Positions 20,773-30,191 of a stretch of DNA of 64,000 nucleotides are shown piece after piece. Positions within the stretch are counted from its first letter, which is position 1. Each line of letters starts with the position of its first letter. The position numbers and the translations under genes were made by a program. Origin of the DNA: Roseibacillus ishigakijimensis (GTDB lineage Bacteria > Verrucomicrobiota > Verrucomicrobiia > Verrucomicrobiales > Akkermansiaceae); the NCBI RefSeq assembly GCF_016595415.1, contig NZ_JAENIO010000003.1:1-64000 (forward strand), read 5' to 3'. The notes below the pieces were generated by a model. That model saw only the letters and a program-made list of their open reading frames with translations, was not told the DNA's origin and searched no databases.

Positions 20773-21338
20773 CGGTGACTGAACAAGCGAAGGAGGAGGT
20801 GGCAGCGGTGCTGCAAGAGGGGGAAAGAGCCATTGATGGCACTATGGGCAATGGCTGGGACACGCTCTTTCTCGCCGAGCGAGTAGGACCGCAGGGCAGG
20901 GTTGATGCCTTTGATGTGCAGGAGGCAGCCTTGGCCTCGACCAGCAAGCGCTTGATGCGAGCAGGCCTCGCGGATCGGTGTCGACTCCATCATTGTGGGC
21001 ATGAGGAAATGGCTCGTTTCGTCAGAGAACCCATTGCGGCGGCGATGTTCAATCTCGGCTACCTGCCGCATTCCGACAAGCGCGTCATCACCCGGGGAGA
21101 AACCACTTTGCGGGCCCTTGCCGCTGCCCGTGATCTCTTGCGGGTAGGTGGAGTGCTCTGCGTGGTCTGTTACCGGGGCCACGAAGGTGGCATGGCGGAG
21201 GCGCAAGCGGTCTGGCAATGGGCGGGCACGGAAAGCGCTCTCACCGTGCGACAGCCTGCCGTTTTTCCCGAAGGCGATAAGCCTTTTCTTTTGCTTCTGG
21301 TTAAGGAAGAGGCCTCATTGACTGCGGCGAATCACTGA
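20769..21338 (+). CDS. mnmM: MnmM/YtqB-family SAM-dependent methyltransferase
   Basis: A 189-residue Rossmann methyltransferase of the rRNA_methylase/YtqB family. Motif I is DGTMGNGWDTLFLAERVG, motif II VDAFDVQE, and motif IV FNLGYLPHSDK with the family-typical NLGYLP. B. subtilis MnmM (YtqB) methylates nm5(s2)U34 of tRNA to mnm5(s2)U34. Coupling to an MnmC-like oxidoreductase fits this role. The last 24 bases overlap, tail to tail, the opposite-strand gene that follows. Confidence 0.82.
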   Translation: MTVTEQAKEEVAAVLQEGERAIDGTMGNGWDTLFLAERVGPQGRVDAFDVQEAALASTSKRLMRAGLADRCRLHHCGHEEMARFVREPIAAAMFNLGYLPHSDKRVITRGETTLRALAAARDLLRVGGVLCVVCYRGHEGGMAEAQAVWQWAGTESALTVRQPAVFPEGDKPFLLLLVKEEASLTAANH

Positions 21339-22034
21339 TTTTTCCTGATAGAGATCCTTGTTCGAGGCATTGTATTCACTCTTGAGCTTCAGGGTGGTGC
21401 GGGAGAGGTCGATGAGTTTCCAGTGCAAGAACTGCCACTGGCCGTCGTGGCCATCGTGGGCGAAGCCGAGGAGGAGATGATGACCATCGGTTAGAATCTT
21501 GGAAGTCTCGCGTCGGGGGGTGTAGTAGAAGGTGCGGAGACTGGAGTCCTCCGCGCTGGCTTCGTAGAGCTTGGGGTCGAGATAGTAGGTGGTGCCGGTG
21601 GGGTGATGGGTGAGGAGGAGATCCGGGTAGCCGGATCGCTGGGCTTTGCCTTCCCGGGTGAGTGGAATGTGACAACTCAGGTCAGGGTGGCCATCGAGGA
21701 GCTCGCGCAGGGAATCCTCAAAGTGGCGGGAGGCCTCGTTGATGCGGGCCAGTCCAATCAGCGGCGAGGTGGGGCGGTTCATCTTCTCTCGCGTGGCCTC
21801 GGCGGCAGTGGCGATGAGATCGAGAACGGGTTCGTTCGCTTTCCCTATCGGGAGCACTTTCTGCCCGCTGCCCTGCTGAATCACTTCCGCAAACGGACTG
21901 GTCGCTCCGGATTGAAAGATGGGCGGCTTGGGGGAAGTCGGGTTCGCTGGGTCCGGACTGAGCTGTTGACCCAGCAGGAGCCCGAGAGTGAAAGCGATTG
22001 AGATAGCGAGCGAGATTGCAAGGAGCCCTTTCAC
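21315..22034 (-). CDS. Membrane-anchored protein with a PD-(D/E)xK-like nuclease core
   Basis: About 239 residues from the GTG at 22034; an ATG at 22121 is also open but would cover the clpB promoter motif. An N-terminal hydrophobic helix (LLAISLAISIAFTLGLLLG) and a proline-rich linker precede a domain in which a helix with Glu (INEASRHFEDSLREL) is followed by GYPDLLL and, after a strand, YYLDPKLYEAS. This E...PD...DxK order is the layout of the PD-(D/E)xK nuclease fold. I do not recognise the family. It is divergent from clpB. The call of a nuclease fold is inference from spacing of these residues. Confidence 0.55.
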   Translation of the reverse strand: MKGLLAISLAISIAFTLGLLLGQQLSPDPANPTSPKPPIFQSGATSPFAEVIQQGSGQKVLPIGKANEPVLDLIATAAEATREKMNRPTSPLIGLARINEASRHFEDSLRELLDGHPDLSCHIPLTREGKAQRSGYPDLLLTHHPTGTTYYLDPKLYEASAEDSSLRTFYYTPRRETSKILTDGHHLLLGFAHDGHDGQWQFLHWKLIDLSRTTLKLKSEYNASNKDLYQEKSVIRRSQ

Positions 22035-22113
22035 GGGAAGGAGCCTAGAGTGCAAGGGAGGGAAGCAAAGGAGAAAGCCTTCCCAGTCAATCCCGGTCAA
22101 AATGCCCGGGGAA

Positions 22114-22141
22114 TGCGACATTTTGCCGGACAAGTTGTCGC
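22114..22141. promoter_or_regulatory. Inverted TGCGACA pair upstream of clpB
   Basis: TGCGACA at 22114-22120 faces TGTCGC at 22136-22141, so that GCGACA and its complement are 15 bases apart. It lies about 90 bases before the clpB start. The same heptamer appears three times before dnaK. Candidate operator or sigma-factor element for heat-shock genes. Confidence 0.4.
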
Positions 22142-22227
22142 GGAGGGAAAGTTTTTCAGGTTGGATGCGCTTTTTTTCAATGAGTTAAAAGAAATTTGGC
22201 TGGCAAGTATCCTGCGAAAAAGGAGGC

Positions 22228-24807
22228 ATGGGATTAGATAAATTAACCGCAAAATTACAGGAAGCGCTGCAGCAGGCGCAACGAACGGCTGCCAAATCGG
22301 CTCACCCGGAGCTGAAGGGAAATCATGTGCTCCTCGCCCTCCTCACTCAGGAAGGCGGCATCGTGGTGCCCATTCTGGAGAAAGCGGGGGTCGATGTGCC
22401 GCGCTTGAAGGCCTCGGTGGTGACAGCCTTGGAGAAGGAGCCCCGCGTGCAAGGCTCGGGCAGTCAGCCGCAGATTAGCTACGGGCTGCGTAGTAGTCTC
22501 GATGCCGCCGATGAGGTGCGCGAGGCTATGGGCGACGACTACCTCAGCGTGGAGCACTTTCTCGCGGGCTCGCTCAAGTCCGATTCGCCCGCCGGCAAGC
22601 TGCTCAAGGAGGCGGGCTTGACCCAGGCCAATTTCGACAAAGCCCTGAAGGAGATCCGGGGATCGCAAAAGGTCACCGACGAGGATCCGGAAGGGAAATA
22701 CGAGGCGCTGGAAAAATACGGCACCGACCTCACCGCCCGGGCACGGGAGGGCAAAATTGACCCCGTGATTGGACGCGATGAAGAGATTCGGCGCATTCTC
22801 CAGGTCCTTTCCCGCCGCACCAAGAACAACCCGGTGCTCATCGGTGATCCCGGCGTGGGCAAGACCGCCATCGTGGAAGGGCTGGCCCGCCGGATCGTGA
22901 GCGGAGACGTGCCCGATGGCATGAAAAACAAGCGCGTGGTCTCGCTCGATCTCGGCAGCATGCTGGCGGGGGCGAAGTATCGCGGGGAGTTCGAGGACAG
23001 GCTCAAGGCCTTTTTGAAAGAAGTCTCTTCCTCGGACGGGGAGATCATTCTCTTCATCGACGAGCTTCACACCATCGTGGGCGCGGGTGCCAGCGAGGGG
23101 GCAGTCGATGCCTCCAACCTGCTCAAGCCCCAGTTGGCGCGCGGCGAACTGCGCACCATTGGCGCGACTACGCTGGATGAGTATCGCAAATACATCGAGA
23201 AGGATGCCGCCCTTGAGCGCCGCTTCCAGCCCGTCAAAGTGGGCGAGCCCTCTTCGGAGGACACCATCGCCATTTTGCGGGGACTGAAGGATCGCTATGA
23301 GGTTCACCATGGGGTGCGCATTCAGGATGGTGCCATCGTGGCCGCCGCGACCCTGAGCGACCGCTACATCACGGACCGCTTTTTGCCGGACAAGGCCGTG
23401 GACCTGATTGATGAGGCCGCCAGTCGGCTCAAGATCGAGCTCGACTCCATGCCGACCGAGATCGACCAAATCGAGCGCCAAATCATGCAGCTGGAAATGG
23501 AGCGCCAGGCTCTTGCCAAGGAAACGGACGAGGCCAGCAAGAAGCGACTTTCCAAAGTGGAAGCCGAGATGGCGGACCTCAAGGAGGAGTCCAGCGGTCT
23601 CATGGCCCGTTGGCGTAATGAGAAGGAGGTCATCGATGCCGTGCGCGAGGTGCAGGAGCGCCTGGAAAGCCTGCGCACCGAGGTCGAGCAGGCCCAGCGC
23701 ATTGGCGACCTGACCCGGGCTTCTGAGATCACCTACGGACAGATTCCGGATGCGGAAAAGGACTTGGAAGATGCCAAGGCCCGGCTCGACGAGCTGCAGG
23801 GCGGTTCCGGTCTCTTGAAAGAAGAGGTCACCGAAGAAGACATCGCCCGCGTGGTGGCGAGCTGGACGGGCATCCCGGTCAGCCGTTTGCAAGAAGGTGA
23901 GCGCGCCAAACTGGTCAAGATGGAGAGCCGTCTCGGCGAGCGCGTGATTGGTCAGCGCAAAGCCATCGACGCGGTCTCCAATGCCGTGCGCCGGGCCCGT
24001 GCTGGCTTGCAGGACGAGAACCGGCCCATCGGCTCTTTCCTCTTCCTCGGACCCACCGGGGTGGGAAAAACCGAGCTCTCCAAGGCCCTCGCCGAGTTCC
24101 TCTTCGACGACGAAGGCGCGATGGTGCGAATCGACATGTCGGAATACATGGAGAAACACGCCGTCTCGCGTCTCATCGGAGCGCCTCCCGGCTATGTCGG
24201 CTACGAGGAAGGTGGTCAGCTGAGCGAACACGTGCGGCGCCAACCCTACTCGGTGGTTCTCTTCGACGAGATCGAGAAGGCCCATCCCGATGTCTTCAAC
24301 GTCCTCTTGCAAGTGCTCGACGACGGACGCATCACCGATGGCCAGGGCCGCACAGTGGACTTCCGCAACACGGTGCTGATCATGACTTCCAACATCGGCA
24401 GCCAGCACATCATGGACGAGAGCAATGCCGAGCAGCGCGAAGCCAAGGTCACCGAGGCTCTGCGAGCCCACTTCCGCCCCGAGTTCCTCAACCGCATTGA
24501 CGAAACCGTCATCTTCGACCGACTCGACCGTTCGGAACTGACCACCATCGTCGACCTCCAGCTTGAGCGGGTGCGCAAGCGCCTCGCCGCGCAGGGACTG
24601 GGCCTCGCCCTCAGCGAAGAAGCGAAGGAATTCATCGGCAACCAGGGCTACGATCCGGTCTACGGAGCACGCCCCCTCAAGCGGGCCATCCAGCGTCACT
24701 TGCTGGACGAACTCAGCTTGCAAGTGCTGGAAGGTAACTTCGTCCCCGGCGACATCATCAAGGCCGACGTCGCGGACGGCAAAGTGGTCTTTGCCAAGGA
24801 GTCGTAA
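22228..24807 (+). CDS. clpB: ATP-dependent disaggregase ClpB
   Basis: A complete 859-residue Hsp100. Domains in order: N-domain with two Clp repeats (1-145), AAA1 with Walker A GDPGVGKT near residue 207 and Walker [10 protein letters not shown], the coiled-coil middle domain (about 405-525), and AAA2 with [14 protein letters not shown] near 608 and [11 protein letters not shown]. The conserved pore loop [10 protein letters not shown] is present. A strong ribosome site (AAGGAGG) lies just before the ATG. It works with DnaK to rescue aggregates and shares a promoter motif with dnaK. Confidence 0.97.
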   Translation: MGLDKLTAKLQEALQQAQRTAAKSAHPELKGNHVLLALLTQEGGIVVPILEKAGVDVPRLKASVVTALEKEPRVQGSGSQPQISYGLRSSLDAADEVREAMGDDYLSVEHFLAGSLKSDSPAGKLLKEAGLTQANFDKALKEIRGSQKVTDEDPEGKYEALEKYGTDLTARAREGKIDPVIGRDEEIRRILQVLSRRTKNNPVLIGDPGVGKTAIVEGLARRIVSGDVPDGMKNKRVVSLDLGSMLAGAKYRGEFEDRLKAFLKEVSSSDGEIILFIDELHTIVGAGASEGAVDASNLLKPQLARGELRTIGATTLDEYRKYIEKDAALERRFQPVKVGEPSSEDTIAILRGLKDRYEVHHGVRIQDGAIVAAATLSDRYITDRFLPDKAVDLIDEAASRLKIELDSMPTEIDQIERQIMQLEMERQALAKETDEASKKRLSKVEAEMADLKEESSGLMARWRNEKEVIDAVREVQERLESLRTEVEQAQRIGDLTRASEITYGQIPDAEKDLEDAKARLDELQGGSGLLKEEVTEEDIARVVASWTGIPVSRLQEGERAKLVKMESRLGERVIGQRKAIDAVSNAVRRARAGLQDENRPIGSFLFLGPTGVGKTELSKALAEFLFDDEGAMVRIDMSEYMEKHAVSRLIGAPPGYVGYEEGGQLSEHVRRQPYSVVLFDEIEKAHPDVFNVLLQVLDDGRITDGQGRTVDFRNTVLIMTSNIGSQHIMDESNAEQREAKVTEALRAHFRPEFLNRIDETVIFDRLDRSELTTIVDLQLERVRKRLAAQGLGLALSEEAKEFIGNQGYDPVYGARPLKRAIQRHLLDELSLQVLEGNFVPGDIIKADVADGKVVFAKES

Positions 24808-24826
24808 TCACTTGAGAAATCCTCCC

Positions 24827-24860
24827 GCCCGGTTGAAGCTCGTCTTCAACCGGGCTTTCT
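24827..24860 (+). terminator. Intrinsic terminator after clpB
   Basis: A 12-base perfect stem (GCCCGGTTGAAG and complement) with a five-base loop, followed by TTTCT. Confidence 0.85.
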
Positions 24861-24901
24861 CATTTCAACCGACTCCCAATTTTCAACTCTCAACTCCCCC
24901 C

Positions 24902-25174
24902 ATGCCTGCCAAGAAAAACAAGAACAAGCCCTTGGTTGGCAAAGCCCTCGTCAAGGAGGTCAACCGGCGCATCCGTCTCGCGCGCACGCTCTGGGACGCG
25001 CACAAGAACGCGGCTTGCCGCAATGAACGCCTCCGGGCCCTGGAGCTTTATGAGACCCTGAGCGAGGCGGAAAAAGAGCAGGTTCCGCAAGTCCTGCGCG
25101 TTTGGCTGCGCTATCGCAGCGAAAAGTATTTCGGCGAAGGCCGGAAGGGAAATGGAGCGAACTCCAAAGAGTAG
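24902..25174 (+). CDS. Small basic protein of unknown function
   Basis: A 90-residue, Lys- and Arg-rich protein beginning MPAKKNKNKP. The middle (VNRRIRLARTLWDAHKNAAC) is probably helical and the segment LYETLSEAEKEQVPQVLRVWLRYRSEKYF looks folded. I do not recognise it. The codon pattern matches neighbouring genes, and a lysine-rich start is common in nucleic-acid-binding or ribosome-associated small proteins, but no function is claimed. It follows the clpB terminator by about 40 bases. Confidence 0.6.
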   Translation: MPAKKNKNKPLVGKALVKEVNRRIRLARTLWDAHKNAACRNERLRALELYETLSEAEKEQVPQVLRVWLRYRSEKYFGEGRKGNGANSKE

Positions 25175-25270
25175 AGAAAGTAGCGCCGACGCCTCGTCGG
25201 CCCCACTGGTGGTGAACCCTTGAAAGCTCGCTCATCGGCGGTGCGGCGGTGCTTCTTGATTTTCGCTGGG

Positions 25271-27082
25271 TTAAGAGGGGTTCGTGGCGTTGGCCGTGGA
25301 CACTTCCGCTTCCGGGGTGAGCTTTTCTTTTGTGAAATGCCAAGCGGCCAGCAGGGCGGCGAGGGTGAGGGTCACCCAGAGCGGCCACCAGCGATCCTCC
25401 TCGCTGTAGTGCTCGATGGCGGTGGCGCTGGCGGGATCGAGATTGCTGGTAGCGCTTGCCAGTCTCAGGTCGGCCTCCCGGGTGTCCGCAAAGTGGCTGG
25501 CGGAGCGCAGCAGAAGAGTTTCTCCCTGATGGACTTCAAAAAAGCAGGGTTCCACCGGGGCCCGCAAGTCGCCTGGGGCCGGGAGGGGGGCTGCGGTGCG
25601 GGCGGAATGGTCGCTAGTCCAAGTGGTGAGGGTGAGCTCCGCACCGGGCTCATGAGCTAGCGCTATGACTTGACCCGTTTCGCTGTTGGTGGCCGCGAAG
25701 GCCACTTTCTCCGCCTGTAATTGACTGGCAAAGCGGTGCAGGAGAATGACGATGGCGGGGAGTTTGAGGGCGTTTGACTGGGAGAGATCGAAGTTGAAGA
25801 TGAGGTGCGAGCGCTGCTGGCCGGAGGTTTCTTCCCGGCTTTCGCGCATCGCAATGAGGGGGCGCTGGCCCTGCCAGAGAAGAATATCGTCCCCTTGTTG
25901 CAGCGGAAAAGTCACGGTTTCGCGCGATTGCAGGGCCTGCCAATTGAGGCCGCGCATGAGGGGATGAGGCTCCGCGACAATGCCACCTGAGAGAAAGCGG
26001 CGAGAGGGAGTGGTCTCGTGGATGGTGAGGATGGAGTGAGTTTCCGGGAGAACCGGCAGGAGGGGATCATAGGCGGTGAGGGTGAGGTCGGCGGCGCTTG
26101 CCGGGGCCTCAGCTTGAGGGGGAAAAAAGGCCCGGAACCGTTTTTCGAAGTCGCGGAACTTCTCGGGGAGAGAAGAGGCAATGAGGAGGTTCTTTGGTTG
26201 AGGTCGCACCAGCGGCAGTTGGTCATCGAGCGCAAAGGCATCGCCCTCGAGTTGCACGGTCAGATGGTCCTCTTTGTCGGGAAAGCGACCGGTCAGGGTG
26301 GTGAGGCCGTCCGGTCCCAAGGTGAGGAGGCGGGGCTCCGACCGGGAGCCATCGGGATAGCGGACGGACCAGCTTCTGCTGACTTCTTGGTCCGAGTAGT
26401 TGCGCACGGTGGCCTGCCAGCTGGCGCCCTCTTCGGCAAAGCTGAGACCGGTGAAGCCGGTATTGGCCGAGGAGTGACCCACCGCGAGAAGTTGGGCCTC
26501 GAAGGGCAGGGGTCGTTCGCGGACGTGGTCGGTGAGGTAGACCAGGAGACCTTCGCTCCGGATGCGGGAGCGGGCCAAGCGGAGGGCTGCCGCCGGATCG
26601 CGGGCTCCCCCTCTTGGTTGCCAGCTCTCCAGCACAGTCAGCGCCTCCTTCAGATCGGTGCCCGCGTAGAGGAGGGGTTCCGCAGGGTCATCGCTCAAGA
26701 GTGAGAGGTGCAGTCGGGCGGCCAGTCCTTGGAGAGAAGGGAGATCTCGGGCCAAAGTTTTGCGGGCCTCTTCTTGAAAGACCGCCATCGAGGCCGAGGA
26801 ATCGAGGACTACTGCCACCTGCCGGGTGGTGGTGCTACTGCGGTAACGGGGCTCGGTGAGCAGCCAGGTGAGGAGGAGGACCATGAGCAGCTGCAGCCAG
26901 AGCGGCACCGAAGAGGTGAGACGATCGAAGCGTCGGCCGGAAGTCGCTTCCCGTTGCGTCTGTTCGAGGAGGAAAAGAGTCGAAACCGGCACCACCCGGG
27001 CCTGCCGCTGCAGAAAGTGAATCAGCAGCACGGCCGGAATGCCGAGAAGAGCGAGCAGCCCGAGGGGATTGGTCAGAATCAT
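25271..27082 (-). CDS. BatA/von Willebrand A domain membrane protein
   Basis: A 603-residue membrane protein starting MILTNPLGLLALLGIPAVLL, the N-terminal BatA domain with two helices (about 5-25 and 58-75). A VWA domain follows with a MIDAS-like DSSASM (about residue 93) and a later TDH segment. The long remainder resembles glutamine-amidotransferase-like periplasmic regions of BatA relatives, and a last helix (WPLWVTLTLAALLAAWHF) sits near the C-terminus. Such proteins usually travel with MoxR ATPase and DUF58 genes; none lies in this direction here. Function is unknown, possibly envelope or stress related. Confidence 0.8.
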   Translation of the reverse strand: MILTNPLGLLALLGIPAVLLIHFLQRQARVVPVSTLFLLEQTQREATSGRRFDRLTSSVPLWLQLLMVLLLTWLLTEPRYRSSTTTRQVAVVLDSSASMAVFQEEARKTLARDLPSLQGLAARLHLSLLSDDPAEPLLYAGTDLKEALTVLESWQPRGGARDPAAALRLARSRIRSEGLLVYLTDHVRERPLPFEAQLLAVGHSSANTGFTGLSFAEEGASWQATVRNYSDQEVSRSWSVRYPDGSRSEPRLLTLGPDGLTTLTGRFPDKEDHLTVQLEGDAFALDDQLPLVRPQPKNLLIASSLPEKFRDFEKRFRAFFPPQAEAPASAADLTLTAYDPLLPVLPETHSILTIHETTPSRRFLSGGIVAEPHPLMRGLNWQALQSRETVTFPLQQGDDILLWQGQRPLIAMRESREETSGQQRSHLIFNFDLSQSNALKLPAIVILLHRFASQLQAEKVAFAATNSETGQVIALAHEPGAELTLTTWTSDHSARTAAPLPAPGDLRAPVEPCFFEVHQGETLLLRSASHFADTREADLRLASATSNLDPASATAIEHYSEEDRWWPLWVTLTLAALLAAWHFTKEKLTPEAEVSTANATNPS

Positions 27083-27224
27083 GCGCGGTTGCCACTCTCT
27101 GCAATGGAGGGGGAGCCGTCCAGCTTGCGATGCCATTTTTGCGGGCGGGGGAGTTTTTCACAGGAAAGCGCAAAGTCGTATTGACATCCCGGTCCCATCC
27201 GGTCCATCCTCCGCGCCCCAAGTT

Positions 27225-27299
27225 GGGCCTGTAGTTCAATGGATAGAACGACGGTTTCCGGTACCGTAGATCGGGGTTCGATTCCCTGTGGGCCTACCA
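27225..27299 (+). tRNA. tRNA-Arg (CCG)
   Basis: The 75 bases fold as a tRNA with encoded CCA. D arm GTTC/GAAC with loop AATGGATA; anticodon arm ACGGT/ACCGT with loop TTCCGGT, anticodon CCG (codon CGG, arginine); T arm CGGGG/CCCTG with loop TTCGATT. The acceptor stem (GGGCCTG against TGGGCCT) forms seven pairs but three are G-T, including the first pair. Confidence 0.9.
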
Positions 27300-27533
27300 T
27301 TTTTTCTTTTTCCCTTCCTTCGGTTGGGAGGTGGTGGTGCGACCGGGAAAGCGCTGCCAGGAAGGGGCCCGTTTTCATCTCGGGATTCTTTCTGCTCCAA
27401 ATGAGGCGGTTTTCTCCGCAACAGGTGTGCGGCGTGGCGAGGGCAGTTGGCTTGGGATCAGGATTCCGCTTTGCGTTTTGAACTTGAAGTCCCGCATCGT
27501 GGTCCCGGCAGTGAGGTGAAGGCTGCAGGGGGA

Positions 27534-28727
27534 TCAAATTTCAATGACATCGTCGGGGGCGCTTTCGGGAGCGGGAAGAAGTCGGGCCCGCTTGTTGGTG
27601 CGGGGGAAGTGCAAGGTGACGGCGGTGCCCTGGCCTTCTTCGGATTGGATTTCGATTTCGCCCCCATGTTCCCGCAGGATGCGGCGCACGATGAGCAAGC
27701 CGAGGCCTGTGCCCCCGGATTTGGTGGTCGAGTAGGGCTCGAAGAGTGAGCCCAGCACTTCCGGCGAAATGCCATCGCCACTGTCTTCGATGCGGACGAG
27801 CACTTCGTGTTCGTTCTGGGTGGTGGCGATGGAGATGTCTCCGCCCGAGGCGGGCACGGCTTGGTAGGCGTTCTTGATGAGGTTGAAGAGGGCCTGCCGG
27901 ATCTGGTCCGGGTCGAGGGGCAGCTGTGGGAGGTCGGCGTGTAATTCCAGCTGGATACGGATTTCCCGGGCGGCCAGTTCGGGCTCGAGGGTTTTAAGGG
28001 TGTCGCGGATGAGTTCGTTGAGCTGGCTGGCTTGCATCACTGCCCGGGCGGGGCGGATGGCGTGGAGGAACTCTTGTAGCAGGGTGTCGAGGCGACGAAT
28101 TTCGGTGCGAGCGGTGGAGAGATGGTCGAGGAGGGAGTCGCTGTCTCCGGGGGGCAGTTTCTTGATTTTGCGCTCCAGCAGCTGAAGGTGAATGCCGAGG
28201 GAATTGAGGGGATTGCCGATTTCGTGGGCCACGCCGGCCGCCAGCAGGGTGAGGGCGTTGAGCTTTTCGGATTCGAGATTTTCCTCGCTGGTGCGCCGGG
28301 CTTCAGTGAGGTCGCGCACCAGCATGACGGTGCCCAGGTGCCGGGGGCTGCCCTCGACATCCTCGACGATGGGAGAGAGGTAGAAATTGAGAAAGCGGTG
28401 CTCGGGGTAAAAGACCTCGAGGTCGCGGGAGACCACGGAGGGGGTCTTGCCGCCGGAGAGGCTCTCCCAGTCCAGCCCGCGCACCAGCTTGGCGAGGGGT
28501 TGTCCGGTGGCTTTTTCGACATCGAGTCCGAAAAGGCGGGCGGCGGCGGAGTTCAGAAAGGTGACCAGGCCTTCGGGCGTGAGGATGAGAACACCTTCAC
28601 GCAGGGCCTCGAAGACCGACTCGAGGAAGCCCTTGTCCCGCAGGAGGCGGTCCACCAGGGTTTGCACTTGGCGGGGCGACAGGCGGTCCAGCCGGGAAAG
28701 CAGTTTGTCAATGAAGGAGGACTTCAT
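27534..28727 (-). CDS. PAS-domain sensor histidine kinase (NtrB-like)
   Basis: A 397-residue soluble histidine kinase with no membrane helix. A PAS domain (about 45-150, ALREGVLILTPEGLVTFLN) precedes the phosphoacceptor helix with LLAAGVAHEIGNPLNSLGIH and an HATPase domain with NLIKNAYQAV (N box), DSGDGIS (G1) and GGTGLGL (G2). It starts at the ATG at 28727. No response regulator is adjacent on either side, so it looks orphan in this window. The architecture resembles NtrB/AtoS kinases that drive sigma-54 activators. Confidence 0.88.
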   Translation of the reverse strand: MKSSFIDKLLSRLDRLSPRQVQTLVDRLLRDKGFLESVFEALREGVLILTPEGLVTFLNSAAARLFGLDVEKATGQPLAKLVRGLDWESLSGGKTPSVVSRDLEVFYPEHRFLNFYLSPIVEDVEGSPRHLGTVMLVRDLTEARRTSEENLESEKLNALTLLAAGVAHEIGNPLNSLGIHLQLLERKIKKLPPGDSDSLLDHLSTARTEIRRLDTLLQEFLHAIRPARAVMQASQLNELIRDTLKTLEPELAAREIRIQLELHADLPQLPLDPDQIRQALFNLIKNAYQAVPASGGDISIATTQNEHEVLVRIEDSGDGISPEVLGSLFEPYSTTKSGGTGLGLLIVRRILREHGGEIEIQSEEGQGTAVTLHFPRTNKRARLLPAPESAPDDVIEI

Positions 28728-28805
28728 GGCTCGGCCGGAAGTCTGTGCGAAGGGAGGCGGTTTTCCAAGCTCGCATGGCGACAGGATTGCCCGTAGGGAG
28801 GGAGG

Positions 28806-29126
28806 GTGACTACGAAGGCTATCTTGATTTTGACGACATTTGGAGACTTTGCGGCCGCGCGCTCGGTGGTGCGCGAACTCGTGGAGCGCGAGCTGGTGGC
28901 TTGTGGGACGATCTTGCCGGGTGCGACTTCGATATACCGTTGGGAGGGCGAACTTTGTGAAGAAGAGGAAGTCCTCGTCTTGCTGAAAGCCGCGGGAGAG
29001 CAGTATCCCGCTATTGAAAAGGCCTTGGGTGACCTCCACCCTTACGATGAGCCCGAGATCGTAGCGCTCGATTTCGCAGCCGCGAGCCCGGGCTACCTGG
29101 CCTTCTTGCTGGGTGAAAGCCGTTGA
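28806..29126 (+). CDS. cutA: Divalent cation tolerance protein CutA
   Basis: A 106-residue trimeric CutA1 protein. It carries ARSVVRELVERELVACGTILPG, SIYRWEGELCEEEEVLVLLK and LHPYDEPEIVAL, all strongly conserved in the family. The start is GTG at 28806, preceded by a GGAGGGAGG stretch. Its cellular role is still debated, though copper and signal-transduction links are reported for the family. It is divergent from the histidine kinase by about 80 bases. Confidence 0.93.
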   Translation: MTTKAILILTTFGDFAAARSVVRELVERELVACGTILPGATSIYRWEGELCEEEEVLVLLKAAGEQYPAIEKALGDLHPYDEPEIVALDFAAASPGYLAFLLGESR

Positions 29127-29153
29127 GGGCTGGGGGCTGCGCGCTCTGGGGAA

Positions 29154-29192
29154 AGGAAAAAAGCCGGAGAAAGGGCGATCTCCGGCTTTTTT
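29154..29192. terminator. Bidirectional terminator between cutA and the redoxin gene
   Basis: AGCCGGAG (29162-29169) pairs with CTCCGGCT (29180-29187); six T residues follow on the plus strand and an A-rich run precedes, so it serves both converging genes. Confidence 0.85.
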
Positions 29193-29216
29193 GTAGGGGG
29201 GTGGGAAAGGAAGAGC

Positions 29217-29927
29217 TTAGTTTTTCGTCTTTTTCAAGGCGGCCAGCACCTGTTCCGGGGTGGCCCGGTTGCGGTATTCGGCATCCAAAAAGGCGTAGCT
29301 GATGGTGCGGTCGGGCTGGATGATGTAGGTCGCGCTCAAGGGCAGGGTGGTGTCGTCGTAGTCTTCGCCATTGTATTTCTTGAGGTCGGCAAATTCGCGC
29401 ATGGCCTCCTCCACCCATTTGGTCATGGTGAAGACGATATTGAAGTCTTTGGCCACCTGGTTGTTCGTGTCGCTAAGGACTTGGAATGCCAGCTCGTGCT
29501 TTTCCTTGGTAGGGAGAGATTGGTCGGGCTGCTCCGGGCTGATGGCCACGAATTGGGCTCCCGCCTCTTTGATTTTATCCAGATTTTCCTGATAGTTGAT
29601 GAGGGTGAGGTTGCAATAGGGGCACCACGAGCCGCGATACCAGGTCAGGATGACGGGGCCGTCCTTGAGCAGTTCGGAGAGGGTGACCTCTTTCCCCACT
29701 GCGTTGGGGAGGGTGAAATCCGGGGCTTGATCGCCGACGTTGAGGGCTTTTGCCAAGATACCGGATTGCTTCACTGCTTCCACTCCCTTGTTGTATTCGG
29801 AGATTTTTTCCGCGCTGGCGGTTTTCTCGAAGTTGGCTTTGCGGGCATCGAGTTCGTCTTGCAGGTCTTCAGCGGAGAGGGACAGGGCAGAGAGCAGAAA
29901 GGCGAGGCCCAGTGTGGTTCGTTTCAT
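29217..29927 (-). CDS. Exported AhpC/TSA-family peroxiredoxin-like protein
   Basis: A 236-residue protein with a signal peptide (MKRTTLGLAFLLSALSLSA) and a thioredoxin-fold AhpC/TSA domain. The active-site segment is WYRGSWCPYCNLTL, which combines a peroxidatic-type Cys with a CPYC motif. The family-typical LSDTNNQVAKDF follows. It is likely a periplasmic thiol peroxidase or reductase. An in-frame start 13 codons earlier is less likely because it would precede the signal peptide. It converges with cutA. Confidence 0.85.
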   Translation of the reverse strand: MKRTTLGLAFLLSALSLSAEDLQDELDARKANFEKTASAEKISEYNKGVEAVKQSGILAKALNVGDQAPDFTLPNAVGKEVTLSELLKDGPVILTWYRGSWCPYCNLTLINYQENLDKIKEAGAQFVAISPEQPDQSLPTKEKHELAFQVLSDTNNQVAKDFNIVFTMTKWVEEAMREFADLKKYNGEDYDDTTLPLSATYIIQPDRTISYAFLDAEYRNRATPEQVLAALKKTKN

Positions 29928-30191
29928 GGCGATAGTTGCGATTGTGACGGGTGTTGGTAGCTTCATCTGTCCTTCCTGAGAGGGGTGAGAAGAGGATTGA
30001 TTCCCACACGGACGCGATTTTTTTCAAAATGGGCCTCATTTGCTCCAGAAAGGGTGCTATAAGGGTGGAAAGGAAACCGTAGTTGCGAGGAGGTTCCGGC
30101 CGGGCTTCAATTTGACGGAATCGTCACTGGAAATGTGTTCCGGCCAGAGGCCTTTCCGTTACTCCCCGTTTCTGCGGCCTGCCGTCAAGCT

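Noticed and set aside
27175-27224. A promoter for tRNA-Arg based on TTGACA at 27181
   Set aside because: The -35-like box is good, but no -10 box is found at 16-18 bases from it.
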